Origin: Psychroserpens sp. NJDZ02
Lineage (GTDB): Bacteria; Bacteroidota; Bacteroidia; Flavobacteriales; Flavobacteriaceae
Direction: 5' to 3'
Assembly (NCBI RefSeq): GCF_004843725.1
Contig: NZ_CP039451.1
Span: 1,424,501 to 1,488,500, forward strand
DNA length: 64,000 nt
Shown here one piece after another: positions 35,300 through 44,280 of the stretch. The notes under the pieces are model-generated. The model was not told the DNA's origin. It did no database searches and was given only the letters and a program-made list of their open reading frames with translations. Position numbers and translations under genes: made by a program. Each line of letters starts with the position of its first letter. Within the stretch, counting starts at the first letter, position 1.

Positions 35300-37628
35300 A
35301 ATATTACTTTTACTCCCTTTTATTGCACTATCCAACACCCCAAATGAAACACCCACATTTTGTGGTTGGGGAGGCTCTTGGAACGATTATTATTATCAAA
35401 TAGTAGATCAATTTAGCCTAATAGAAGCAGAAAATTGGGCGTTTTTAAATTGCCCAGAAGAAACCTATTGTTATGAGCATGGCTATGACACAACATTACT
35501 AAACATTAATGAATGGCACACTTTTTTTAAAGGTAAATTTACTAAAGAGGAATTAACACAATTAATATATCATCTACCTTTAGAACAACTAAATGACCCT
35601 AAACAAGTCGAGCAGAAAAACAAATCCATTTATAGCAAAATCAGTCAATCTAGCTATTCGTTTTTTAAAGACTATTTAATACTAGCCAAAAAAACTGCAA
35701 AAACTCAAAGCGACAGGAACTCAGGAGATGATTGGTATCAAGGCGAAGATCAAGAAAAAACAGATAAAGATCAATTATTAACTGACACTTATAGACTTAT
35801 AAATAAAGCGCCTAATCAATTTTACAAAAATCGCTTGGGCTACCAAGTTGTTAAACTATTACACTACAAACAAGACAACCAAAAAGCTATTAACGCGTTT
35901 AAAACCATAATTAAATACACCAAAGCATCGGATTATATTTACTATCGCGCTTTAGAGCAGGTTGCTGGCGCTTATTTTAATATTAATGATGAAGTTACTG
36001 CCGCCCATTACTACCTTAAGGTCTACGATAATTTACCGGACAGACGCAATAATTGCGCGTTAAGCCTTCGTTATTTAGATTGGGCTAGCTTAGAACAAAA
36101 CCAAGCATTTACACAAAATACAGCGTATCAAGATGCAAAACATTTTTTTAAAGCTTTTCACGGTCGCGGTAATATTATTGTAGAAACAGAAAACATAGCA
36201 GACATCAATGTCAATTCTCCTTATTTAAAAATTTTGGCAGTGAGACAGATGGATCAAATCCAATCAAGTCTCTTTAGACATAACAATTCTCGTTATTATT
36301 CTGATCATGACGACGAATCTATGTACGCCATGTCAAAATACAAAATCGTATGTCAAGATATATTAAACAACCCAAACCTTAAAAACCCTTCCTTATGGCA
36401 ACTTGTTATGACTATGCAAAACTTGCAACTTGGATTGTTTGATGATGCACAAAACAACCTAAATTCAATAACACAATCAGCGTATTTAATTCATAAAAAA
36501 AGATTACAATTAACTTTAGACCATTTAAAAATTACAACGATAGATAGACCAAGAATAAACACCTTGTTTAGCCGTATAAATAATGATCCCGATTTAAATA
36601 CACACGGACCAACAGTTGCCGCTTTTTTTAACCACATAAGCGCAGTATATGAAAAAAGCAATCCCATTTTAAGCGCTATTACAGCTATTAATTATGACTC
36701 CGGAATCTCAAAACAAACCTTCGATTGGAGTCTTATAGGTTCTAATTACGCCTATAATTACGCGTTTGAATCTGTATACCCTTATATTAATTTAGAGGCT
36801 ATTAATGCGTTTGATGCTTTTTTAGACTTAACCACACCAACAGCGTTTGAAAAAACAATTCTAAATAGACTAAATCCACCAGCAAAAGATTTTGTTCACG
36901 ATTTACGTGGCACTTGGTTTTTAGCAAATAACCAATTAGACCTTGCTCTTAATGCGTTTAAAAAAGTCGAACTACCACAACTATTTTGGGAAGAAGACAT
37001 TAGACCAGAAATTTTCTCTGGGTCCATTAAAGAATGGATGGATGTAAGTTTTAATGCTATTTCTGATAAATTTCATTTAAAATATTTATCCAAAATTACC
37101 GCCTCGACAAGCAATCTAAAGTCCGACGAAAACTATAAAGACAATAAAATAAAATTAACGTCTACACTTATTAAACTAAATACATTAGCAAAAACAGAAA
37201 CCGCAAACACAGCCGACTATTACTATATGATTGGTAACGCTTGGTACAACATGAGTGCTAATGGTTGGTTTGTAAATAACTTATTTTATATTGACAACAA
37301 TAATAGAAATGATTTACTAGCAAAATATCAATACGACAACGAAGACGAGAACTCACAAAACACAATAGAAGCCATAGACATAAAACAAACCGCCACTAAC
37401 TATTTTCAAAAAGGGCTTACTGCTTCTGGAACTAAAGAAACTAAAGCAAAATTACTTTTTATGTTAGCAAAAGCAAACAGCTGCCAAGAGTCCTTCTATG
37501 ATAACGATAAAAATGAATACTTTATAACGCTATGTAATCGTCATAAGAGTTATTTTGAAACGTTAAAAAAAGAGTATTCTGACACCCAGTTTTATCAAGA
37601 AATTTTAAAAGAATGTAGTTGGTTTTAA
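35274..37628 (+). CDS. Large exported helical-repeat protein of unknown function
   Basis: 784 residues. A signal peptide (about 1-20, WLNRILLLLPFIALS) precedes a short Cys/Trp-rich region (PTFCGWGGSWNDYYYQ, NCPEETYCYEHGYD). The rest is mostly helical with TPR-like stretches, for example AINAFKTIIKYTKASDYIYYRALEQ-like and ALNAFKKVEL segments. I know no family for it. It starts inside the 3' end of the lipoprotein gene, which suggests that the two products act together on the cell surface or in the periplasm. Confidence 0.65.
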   Translation: MTLKTWLNRILLLLPFIALSNTPNETPTFCGWGGSWNDYYYQIVDQFSLIEAENWAFLNCPEETYCYEHGYDTTLLNINEWHTFFKGKFTKEELTQLIYHLPLEQLNDPKQVEQKNKSIYSKISQSSYSFFKDYLILAKKTAKTQSDRNSGDDWYQGEDQEKTDKDQLLTDTYRLINKAPNQFYKNRLGYQVVKLLHYKQDNQKAINAFKTIIKYTKASDYIYYRALEQVAGAYFNINDEVTAAHYYLKVYDNLPDRRNNCALSLRYLDWASLEQNQAFTQNTAYQDAKHFFKAFHGRGNIIVETENIADINVNSPYLKILAVRQMDQIQSSLFRHNNSRYYSDHDDESMYAMSKYKIVCQDILNNPNLKNPSLWQLVMTMQNLQLGLFDDAQNNLNSITQSAYLIHKKRLQLTLDHLKITTIDRPRINTLFSRINNDPDLNTHGPTVAAFFNHISAVYEKSNPILSAITAINYDSGISKQTFDWSLIGSNYAYNYAFESVYPYINLEAINAFDAFLDLTTPTAFEKTILNRLNPPAKDFVHDLRGTWFLANNQLDLALNAFKKVELPQLFWEEDIRPEIFSGSIKEWMDVSFNAISDKFHLKYLSKITASTSNLKSDENYKDNKIKLTSTLIKLNTLAKTETANTADYYYMIGNAWYNMSANGWFVNNLFYIDNNNRNDLLAKYQYDNEDENSQNTIEAIDIKQTATNYFQKGLTASGTKETKAKLLFMLAKANSCQESFYDNDKNEYFITLCNRHKSYFETLKKEYSDTQFYQEILKECSWF

Positions 37629-37721
37629 TAAACTTAAATAAGATAAATAGCAAAACAAATATACCAATGCATGATTTAACTTTTACAACAATTTAATACT
37701 GAATGGTAATACTAAAAATAA

Positions 37722-37773
37722 AAAAAAGGCTGTATTAAGCCCGCAAAAACGAACATTAATACAACCTTCTTTA
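37722..37773 (-). terminator. Rho-independent terminator
   Basis: Minus-strand stem AAGG.TGTATTAA/TTAATACA.CCTT with a long loop and a final T run. It lies 18 bp after the stop of the 37791-38552 gene. Confidence 0.65.
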
Positions 37774-37790
37774 CCAATTAAACATACTTA

Positions 37791-38552
37791 CTACTCCATA
37801 TAAGTAAAAGTAGTAGAAACAACACTAATACTAGCATCTTCTAAATCTGTAGAAGTTACAGTACCTGTAGAAGGGTAATTTTCAGAATCATAAACATAAT
37901 CTGTAACAATTTCAAAGATTGGCGTTAAATCTGGATCTTTATAGGTGATTTTTTTGATGTTATTTGTTGGCAAAAGCATTCTTGCTTGTACAATTTCTGG
38001 CGCTTCCATAAGCATACTAAAGTTTAACTCTACATTATCTAATACAGCTATAATTCCGGCTGCTTCTAATGTATAAAAAAATGGGTTTGGCGCATCGTCA
38101 TATTCAATTTCAGCATAGTATTCTAACAATGTTGATGTATTCGTTGAAGAATCATAATATTCTTCAAAAAATTTAATAGTTATAGGGTTCATGTTACTAT
38201 CGTATTCCATTACTTCCCCAGTTTCAAAAGCATCATATGGAGACTCATATAATTCTTCTACATTTAAAGCATCACCACCTCCAGTAACGTTGGTTAAATT
38301 ATCATTACTGTAAACCAATACACTTGTTTCATTTCCATCTGTAACACTAGACACTCGGTTGTTTGCGTCGTAATTAATAGTTACTGATGCATTATCCTCA
38401 CCATCTTCGGCAGATATAACATATAAATTTGTAATCAATTTAACTGCTGCATCTTCATTAGCTGCATTAAATTCCTCCGTTGTAGAATCGTCACTACAAC
38501 CAGTAAAAAGGGCTAAAACGGTAAGTAATGTAATTTGTAATTTTAGTTTCAT
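37791..38552 (-). CDS. Lipoprotein of unknown function
   Basis: 253 residues with a lipoprotein signal (LLTVLALFTGC, Cys19) followed by an acidic Ser/Thr linker. The body has repeated strands with a YDANNRVSSVTDGN, YSNDNLTNV, YDSNMNPITIKFF pattern, as in RHS-like or DUF4595-type beta repeats of Bacteroidota lipoproteins. It is probably exported to the outer membrane. No catalytic residues were seen. It is close to the AraC regulator upstream on the same strand (62-bp gap), which may control it. Confidence 0.65.
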   Translation of the reverse strand: MKLKLQITLLTVLALFTGCSDDSTTEEFNAANEDAAVKLITNLYVISAEDGEDNASVTINYDANNRVSSVTDGNETSVLVYSNDNLTNVTGGGDALNVEELYESPYDAFETGEVMEYDSNMNPITIKFFEEYYDSSTNTSTLLEYYAEIEYDDAPNPFFYTLEAAGIIAVLDNVELNFSMLMEAPEIVQARMLLPTNNIKKITYKDPDLTPIFEIVTDYVYDSENYPSTGTVTSTDLEDASISVVSTTFTYME

Positions 38553-38614
38553 GAATAAATTATTGATTAAATTAATTTTTAAATATGCGCTAATATAAAA
38601 AAATATCTAAGTTT

Positions 38615-39484
38615 TTATTGAACCATCAACTTTATTTCACTTCTATATTTAGAAGCACTTTTACCAACCACCTCATTAAATACTTTATTAAAATGAGAGA
38701 AGTTATTAAATCCACATTCAAAACAAATATCAGTAATACTACTTTGGCTTTCTGTTAGTAACTTGGTAGCATAAAATATGCGGTACTCATTTACAAACTG
38801 CGTAAAGGTTTTACTCGTTATCTTTTTAAAATAGCGACAAAACGCAGGTACAGTCATACTAACTAAGTCAGAAATTTGATCTAAAGTGATGTGATTTTGA
38901 AAATTCTTGTTGACATACTTATAAATCTTATCAATTTTGTCTGTGTCTTGTGGCTGGGTTTCGAACACATAACCGTTTTGGTTAAGTATTGTATAATCAT
39001 CAGTCAGCGCAAGTAACTCTAATATTTCAAGTAATTTAGTAATTCGCTTTATACCTTCATATTTAGGTAATCTCTCAATCTTAGGGCCCACTATCTTTTT
39101 TATCTCTTGTTTGTACAATATACCGTTTTTCGCGCGCTCTAATAATTGAAGTATATTTTTCATTTCCGGTAAACCGGTTAATGAATCACCTAAAAAATCA
39201 GGATGAAATTGTACTAATGTTTCCTTCCCTTTAGAAGTTAATCGATCTGTAAAACCATTATGTGGCAAATTAGATCCTATTAAGATTAATTGACTATTAT
39301 TAAAGTAAGACAAATGGTTTCCAATATGTCGACGTCCTTTCCCTTTATTAACATACACCATTTCCAATTCTGGATGAAAGTGCCAAAAGGCCTCACTACG
39401 TTTACGTTTTTTAGTTTTCTGAACTGCAATTATTGAGCTCCCAAACGTGGGGGTAATCTTTTTTAATGTAGGCTTTATATTCAA
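38615..39484 (-). CDS. AraC-family transcriptional regulator with cupin domain
   Basis: 289 residues. The N-terminal cupin (FWHFHPELEMVYVNKGKGRRHIG, here shown only to place it at about residues 33-55) would sense a small ligand. The C-terminal ~100 residues hold the two helix-turn-helix motifs: LDQISDLVSMTVPAFCRYFK and ITDICFECGFNNFSHFNKVF. It is divergent from the small exported protein at 39685 and could regulate that gene or the lipoprotein downstream. Ligand unknown. Confidence 0.9.
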   Translation of the reverse strand: MNIKPTLKKITPTFGSSIIAVQKTKKRKRSEAFWHFHPELEMVYVNKGKGRRHIGNHLSYFNNSQLILIGSNLPHNGFTDRLTSKGKETLVQFHPDFLGDSLTGLPEMKNILQLLERAKNGILYKQEIKKIVGPKIERLPKYEGIKRITKLLEILELLALTDDYTILNQNGYVFETQPQDTDKIDKIYKYVNKNFQNHITLDQISDLVSMTVPAFCRYFKKITSKTFTQFVNEYRIFYATKLLTESQSSITDICFECGFNNFSHFNKVFNEVVGKSASKYRSEIKLMVQ

Positions 39485-39623
39485 TTTTTAAAACTTTTTA
39501 CAAAATTACAACATATCCATGTTAAGTTGTATGCTAATTTAGCACTATTATATGTTATTTTAACCTATAACGTTTTCGTAAAACCTTATTCTGTTAATAT
39601 AGCACATAAAGATGCCAATTCTC

Positions 39624-39657
39624 TTGTTATTAGAACCCCTCTTCTATTCTAACTTTG
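39624..39657 (+). promoter_or_regulatory. Promoter of the small exported protein gene
   Basis: TTG at 39624-39626 and TAACTTTG at 39650-39657 (23-bp spacer) fit the Bacteroidota promoter. The box ends 27 nt before the ATG. Confidence 0.5.
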
Positions 39658-39684
39658 CACACATAATCATTAAAACGATTTATT

Positions 39685-40281
39685 ATGAAAAAATTTATGA
39701 AACACATTTTAGCTTTAGCAATCGTATTTGCTACGCTAAGCAGTAACGCAACAGAGCACACTTTTTTAAATAATGAAGAAGACGGAAAAACAATATTAAA
39801 GTTTGGTAAAGTTAATCAAGGAGACCAACTGACAGTAAAAGATGCTTTTGGACTAATTCTTTATAAAGAAGCCATTATAGAAAATGGTCAATACAATAAG
39901 TCTTTTGACCTAACCGCTTTGCCTAATGGAAACTATATCTTTGAATTAGATAAACAAAATCAAATCAGAGTATACCCATTTACAGTTGACATAAATGTAG
40001 TCACGTTTAATAAAGAAAAAGTTTCTGTTCTTAACAAGCCGAAAGTAACTAGTAATAATAACAATATCTACATTACTGCTCAGAACCCCGAACAAGTAAA
40101 TTATACGATCGAAATTTTTTACGACAGTGTTGAAAACACAAATGAAAAAATTTATTCTGGCACGTTTAAAAACACAACTACTATGGGAAAAAAGTTTAGA
40201 CTTTTAGAAGACAAAGACGAAGCCTACAAAGTGGTTGTAACAGCAAATGGAAGATCATTTACTTCGACAATTAACTTTTAA
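39685..40281 (+). CDS. Small exported beta-rich protein of unknown function
   Basis: 198 residues. A signal peptide (about 1-22, ending near SSNA) is followed by two beta-sandwich-like halves. The first has a GNYIFELDKQNQ strand, similar to the Gly-x-Tyr/Phe-x-Phe strands of type IX tails and DUF3244-type proteins. No sorting tail or catalytic motif is seen. It is divergent from the AraC regulator and ends at a strong bidirectional terminator. Confidence 0.65.
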   Translation: MKKFMKHILALAIVFATLSSNATEHTFLNNEEDGKTILKFGKVNQGDQLTVKDAFGLILYKEAIIENGQYNKSFDLTALPNGNYIFELDKQNQIRVYPFTVDINVVTFNKEKVSVLNKPKVTSNNNNIYITAQNPEQVNYTIEIFYDSVENTNEKIYSGTFKNTTTMGKKFRLLEDKDEAYKVVVTANGRSFTSTINF

Positions 40282-40301
40282 GCAACCAAGTTGTACAAAA
40301 C

Positions 40302-40333
40302 AAAAAAAAGACGCCATACGGCGTCTTTTTTTT
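40302..40333. terminator. Bidirectional terminator
   Basis: GACGCC-ATAC-GGCGTC stem flanked by eight A and eight T. It is shared by the convergent genes ending at 40281 and 40364. Confidence 0.9.
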
Positions 40334-40363
40334 GTTTAAAATTCAATTAGTAGATCCTATACT

Positions 40364-41233
40364 TTAATCTAAAACAGGACTTACAGTGTATCCAGCTTTT
40401 TTAAGCAAACTAATAACACCTTGATCACCTCCTAAATGCCCTGCTCCAACAGCATAAAATACAGATGTGTCTTTAGAATATTCTCCAAACTTAGGGATCC
40501 AATTATTGTTTCTATCGTCTAAAAATAATTTCATCGCCTCTAAATCACCTTCCATATAGTCATCCATATAATCGAACATACCATCAATATCTTCCGCTAA
40601 GTATAATCCCAAAAGTTTTTGATAAGCATCTGCCGTTTTATCTGGATCTTCAATCATTTCAATAAACTTATCTAACTGCTCATCATAAGGTTCGTTTTCA
40701 AAAATGCTAACTTGATCTGCAAAAGTTTCCAAACCTTCCATTTCTTTACTTGCATCTTTCGTCATTTGCATAAAAGTCAATTCAAAACTTGCTGATTTTT
40801 CTTCCATAGACGCCGTCATGATTACAGACATTAACATAAAAGGCTTAAACTTATTATAGTTAACCATACCAACACCTGTTTTATCTTTTAAGTAAGTATC
40901 CAACAAGGCATATTCATTTTCATCTAAATATGACTTAAGCTCTTCCCCCTCTTTCAAAAAAGCATTACTCATAACTTCTGCACCAAAACCGACATCAGCC
41001 ATATCAATCTCTAAAGCAACCTTATCACACGCATCAAATGCGTTTTTCACTTTATCCTTCAACACAAAGTCTTTTTCTGGCAACAAATGTAATGTTCCAA
41101 AAAGATAAGAAGTTTTAATACTATCACCCTCAATTTTCCAAAGGTTAGTTTTAGCATTATTTTGTCCTTGCAAATTAAAAACAGCAACTACTGTTAATAA
41201 AATGGAGGCGATTAATTGTTTTGTAGTTTTCAT
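40364..41233 (-). CDS. TraB/GumN family exported protein
   Basis: 289 residues. A signal peptide (about 1-24) precedes a TraB/GumN domain: LWKIEGDSIKTSYLFGTLHLLPE near residues 32-54, the acidic KVALEIDMADVGF, and FYAVGAGHLGGDQGVISLL-type C-terminal block with GxGHL (about 265). The GTLH and GAGHLGG motifs are the conserved, probably metal-binding, residues of a family suggested to be metalloproteases. The full length fits single-domain members. A second, much larger family member is at 48928. Confidence 0.85.
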   Translation of the reverse strand: MKTTKQLIASILLTVVAVFNLQGQNNAKTNLWKIEGDSIKTSYLFGTLHLLPEKDFVLKDKVKNAFDACDKVALEIDMADVGFGAEVMSNAFLKEGEELKSYLDENEYALLDTYLKDKTGVGMVNYNKFKPFMLMSVIMTASMEEKSASFELTFMQMTKDASKEMEGLETFADQVSIFENEPYDEQLDKFIEMIEDPDKTADAYQKLLGLYLAEDIDGMFDYMDDYMEGDLEAMKLFLDDRNNNWIPKFGEYSKDTSVFYAVGAGHLGGDQGVISLLKKAGYTVSPVLD

Positions 41234-41326
41234 AAGTATTTGATTTATAGTATTAGTATTTAAATGAAGATAGTTGTTACAATATCTATCAATTGTTTCA
41301 CGAGTGTTATCATTTGGTTTTTGATT

Positions 41327-41425
41327 TTAGAAATAAACATCATGTATTAAATAAATTGCTATTCCTGCAACTAAGCCAATGCAAAATTTAATAATGCCTA
41401 TTTTATTGTTTGTTTTAGATCTCAT
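41327..41425 (-). CDS. Possible 32-residue single-span membrane peptide
   Basis: Frame MRSKTNNKIGIIKFCIGLVA-GIAIYLIHDVYF with a basic start and one hydrophobic helix. It lies alone in the 420-bp gap 41234-41653 and has a plausible AT-rich leader. Whether it is translated is not certain. The rest of the gap holds an imperfect palindrome at 41524-41544 and the terminator at 41613-41648. Confidence 0.35.
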   Translation of the reverse strand: MRSKTNNKIGIIKFCIGLVAGIAIYLIHDVYF

Positions 41426-41612
41426 ATTTAATTTGATTAAGATTACATCGAAACTGACATTTGTGCTATTTGTTTCTCAAGGCAAAGTACCATCAAATAA
41501 AAACACAAAACAAGAGGAACAACCCCAATTTTAGAAAATTAGGGCTCAAAAAACAAACTACAAACCACTAAAAAACAACATCATAAACACTAATCAACCT
41601 TGTTATTATATC

Positions 41613-41648
41613 AAAAAAAGCCTAGCCCTAAATTTATAAATATAGGGC
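41613..41648 (-). terminator. Terminator of the TPR/AraC regulator gene
   Basis: A near-perfect 24-bp palindrome GCCCTA...TAGGGC (41625-41648) is followed on the minus strand by TAGGC and seven T. It lies 5 bp after the stop at 41654. Confidence 0.65.
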
Positions 41649-41653
41649 AAAAA

Positions 41654-43369
41654 CTAAACTATAGCATTGAGCTGCTTGATATAAAAAGAAGGATTTAAAC
41701 CTGTATGTTTTTTGAAATATTTTGTAAAAGAATCTGCACTTTTATACCCTAATTCTTCAGCAATTGACTGAATAGAATAGTGCCTAAATTGAGAGTCATT
41801 TTTTAATCTAACAACCGCATAATTTATACGCAAATCGTTAATATAAGTATTAAAGTTTTTTTGAAAATGAGAATTAACAACCTTTGATAGATATGACGTA
41901 TTAGTCTTTATTTTTTTAGCCACATTATAAGAATTACAATCTTGTTGTAAAAAATAATCTTGTTCCTCCAATTTTTGCAACCCTTGTAAAATTTGTTGCT
42001 TAATGACCTCATTAACGTCATTAGCATTACCATTCCTTTCAAAAACAGAGTCCTTTGTATCTACTATATTAGCTTTTACTGAAGCCACATTTACCTTGGC
42101 AAGTAACTCTTGAAACTTCAATTCATTTTTATTTTTGATTTTGTAAAATCTAAGTAACATAAATAACAGAACCAATATCACCAAAGTTGCCCCAAATGCT
42201 AAATACTTCAAATAGCTCTCTTGTGTTTCTTTTTCGGATTGAATAGCGTTTAATTCTGTTTTAAATGCCTTTACTTCTTGCGATTTCACTCTAGCAGCTA
42301 CAGTATCTTTAATCTTACCATAATCCTCGTTTGCGTTAACAAACTTCTCAAAATAAAAATTTGACTTTTTAACATCTCCTTGATGCTTATAAGCTAATGC
42401 TAAAAGCTTAAGATAACTAGTAGCAAAAGCCTCTTGGCCTTCTAGACTAAAACCCTCCAATCCTTTATTCAAGACCTCAACAGCCTTATCGTATGCCTTT
42501 AGTTCTAAATATATTTTTCCATATTCTGAACCTAAAAAAAAGGCGTCAATTGATTTTGGATTAAAACAATGCGCCTTAAACTGCTCTAAAGACTCCTTTG
42601 CTTTATCAAAAGACCTTTCAAGCACAAAAATCTCTGCTCTTTGTCTTATAATTATTTTAACAAAGCAACTATCTTCGACCATTCTCATCTCAAATGCTTT
42701 GTCATTATAGACTCTAGCTGAATCCTTTTGCTTCGCAAAGAGAAAAGTTCTTGTAAGCAACTCAAGAGATCGTAATTCCATCTTTTGTTTAGAACTAACC
42801 AAAACGGTGTCGCGAATAGCTTTTTCACTATATAACAATGCAATAGCTTCCTTTTGCAGCCTAATAGACTCCTTTAGCTTTCCTGTAAAATAATTTAAAT
42901 AACCAATCTGCTTTAAATTAAGATGTTTATAAACAATATCATCTTGTCTTTTGGCTAATTCAAATGACTTATAATAAGTTTCAATAGCCTTTCCGAATAA
43001 GCCTTGATAAAAATAATTGTCGGCATGTAAAAAATAAGCCTCCATCAACTGTTTATCGAAACCTTTTTTTGCTGCCAAATCAGCAAGTTGGACCTCCTGA
43101 GATTCAAAATAATTAAATTTTCTTCCCTGAATACAAGTTAATATATATAAACTTAAGGCCTTAAATCTTTCAAGATCATCACCATCTTTACTGGTTTTAT
43201 TCAAGTAATACTGACCTACCTCTAGCCCTTTATCAATATCTTCAAATCCTGTTTTTTGCATTAATTGAAACAATTCTTGATTCGTTTTATTAGACAACGT
43301 ATCTTGACTTTGCGCAAACCCACACGCACTAATTAAAGAAAACAAGAAATATAAAATAGAATTTCGCAT
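41654..43369 (-). CDS. TPR-containing AraC-type transcriptional regulator, membrane-bound
   Basis: 571 residues from the ATG at 43369. The frame opens at 43405, but the inner start gives a clean signal segment (MRNSILYFLFSLISACGFA). The exported part (about 25-380) consists of TPR-like helices. One membrane span (YLAFGATLVILVLLFMLLRF, about 388-407) leads to a cytoplasmic AraC helix-turn-helix domain in the last ~110 residues, with YNVAKKIKTNTSYLSKVVNS and IQSIAEELGYKSADSFTKYF. Such one-component regulators are common in Flavobacteriaceae. Signal and targets unknown. Confidence 0.88.
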   Translation of the reverse strand: MRNSILYFLFSLISACGFAQSQDTLSNKTNQELFQLMQKTGFEDIDKGLEVGQYYLNKTSKDGDDLERFKALSLYILTCIQGRKFNYFESQEVQLADLAAKKGFDKQLMEAYFLHADNYFYQGLFGKAIETYYKSFELAKRQDDIVYKHLNLKQIGYLNYFTGKLKESIRLQKEAIALLYSEKAIRDTVLVSSKQKMELRSLELLTRTFLFAKQKDSARVYNDKAFEMRMVEDSCFVKIIIRQRAEIFVLERSFDKAKESLEQFKAHCFNPKSIDAFFLGSEYGKIYLELKAYDKAVEVLNKGLEGFSLEGQEAFATSYLKLLALAYKHQGDVKKSNFYFEKFVNANEDYGKIKDTVAARVKSQEVKAFKTELNAIQSEKETQESYLKYLAFGATLVILVLLFMLLRFYKIKNKNELKFQELLAKVNVASVKANIVDTKDSVFERNGNANDVNEVIKQQILQGLQKLEEQDYFLQQDCNSYNVAKKIKTNTSYLSKVVNSHFQKNFNTYINDLRINYAVVRLKNDSQFRHYSIQSIAEELGYKSADSFTKYFKKHTGLNPSFYIKQLNAIV

Positions 43370-43393
43370 TATATATAGTAAAACGTGAATATA

Positions 43394-43430
43394 AAAAAAC
43401 CTCACAACATTTACTATTGTGAGGTTTTTT
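43394..43430 (-). terminator. Rho-independent terminator
   Basis: Arms AAAAAACCTCACAA and TTGTGAGGTTTTTT. It lies 20 bp after the enoyl-CoA hydratase stop on the minus strand. Confidence 0.85.
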
Positions 43431-43449
43431 TTATATTTTATTATTGTTA

Positions 43450-44232
43450 TTACTTCCCAGGAAATGCTGCTTTACGCTTTTCTAAAAACGCAGTGGTCCC
43501 TTCTTTAAAATCTTCTGTTCCAAAACACGCACCAAATTGTTCGATTTCAACCTCAAACCCATTAACTCCATCATTATAATTAGCGTTTATAGCCTGAATA
43601 GCTTTCCCTATTGCCACTGTTGAGTTCCTCATGATTTTACTAGCAATTTTCTCTGCTAAAGGTAATAACTCATCTTGTGTTACCACGTGATTTACTAGAC
43701 CATAGCTTAACGCTGTAGGAGCATCTATCATTCCTGCTGTCATCACCATTTCCATAGCGCGTCCTTTACCCACTAATTGCGGTAAACGCTGCGTACCACC
43801 ATAACCTGGTATAACACCTAAGCTAACTTCTGGTAATCCCATTTTAGCATTATCACTGGCTACTCTAAAATGTGCAGCCATAGCCAATTCTAAACCTCCG
43901 CCAAGCGCAAAACCGTTAACAGCAGCGATTACTGGAGTACTTAGATTTTGAACAAAATCGAATAAAATTTCTTGTCCTTTTGCTGCTAACTTCCCTCCAT
44001 TTTCAACACTAAAATTAGCAAATTCGCTAATATCCGCTCCTGCGACAAAAGCCTTTTCGCCACTACCAGTAATGATAATTACTTTAGTATCTACAGCCTT
44101 ATTAGCCGCATCAAACGCATGATGCAATTCTTCTATTGTTACTTTGTTTAAAGCATTTAATTTTGACGGTCTATTAATAGTAATAGTAGTTATTCCGTTT
44201 TGTGTACTTGTAAGTATGTTTTCGAAATTCAT
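43450..44232 (-). CDS. Enoyl-CoA hydratase/isomerase (crotonase) family protein
   Basis: 260 residues. The crotonase oxyanion-hole motifs are KAFVAGADISEF (about residue 63) and NGFALGGGLELA (about 105), with the catalytic-Glu region LPEVSLGVIPGYGGTQRL at about 130-147, including both Glu positions typical of hydratases. It would hydrate 2-enoyl-CoA in fatty-acid or amino-acid breakdown. Length matches single-domain hydratases. It is downstream of a histidine kinase gene with a 48-bp gap; no pathway partner is next to it. Confidence 0.9.
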   Translation of the reverse strand: MNFENILTSTQNGITTITINRPSKLNALNKVTIEELHHAFDAANKAVDTKVIIITGSGEKAFVAGADISEFANFSVENGGKLAAKGQEILFDFVQNLSTPVIAAVNGFALGGGLELAMAAHFRVASDNAKMGLPEVSLGVIPGYGGTQRLPQLVGKGRAMEMVMTAGMIDAPTALSYGLVNHVVTQDELLPLAEKIASKIMRNSTVAIGKAIQAINANYNDGVNGFEVEIEQFGACFGTEDFKEGTTAFLEKRKAAFPGK

Positions 44233-44280
44233 AATTAATGTTATTTATTATTTCCGCGAAAGCGAAACCTGTTTATTTTT

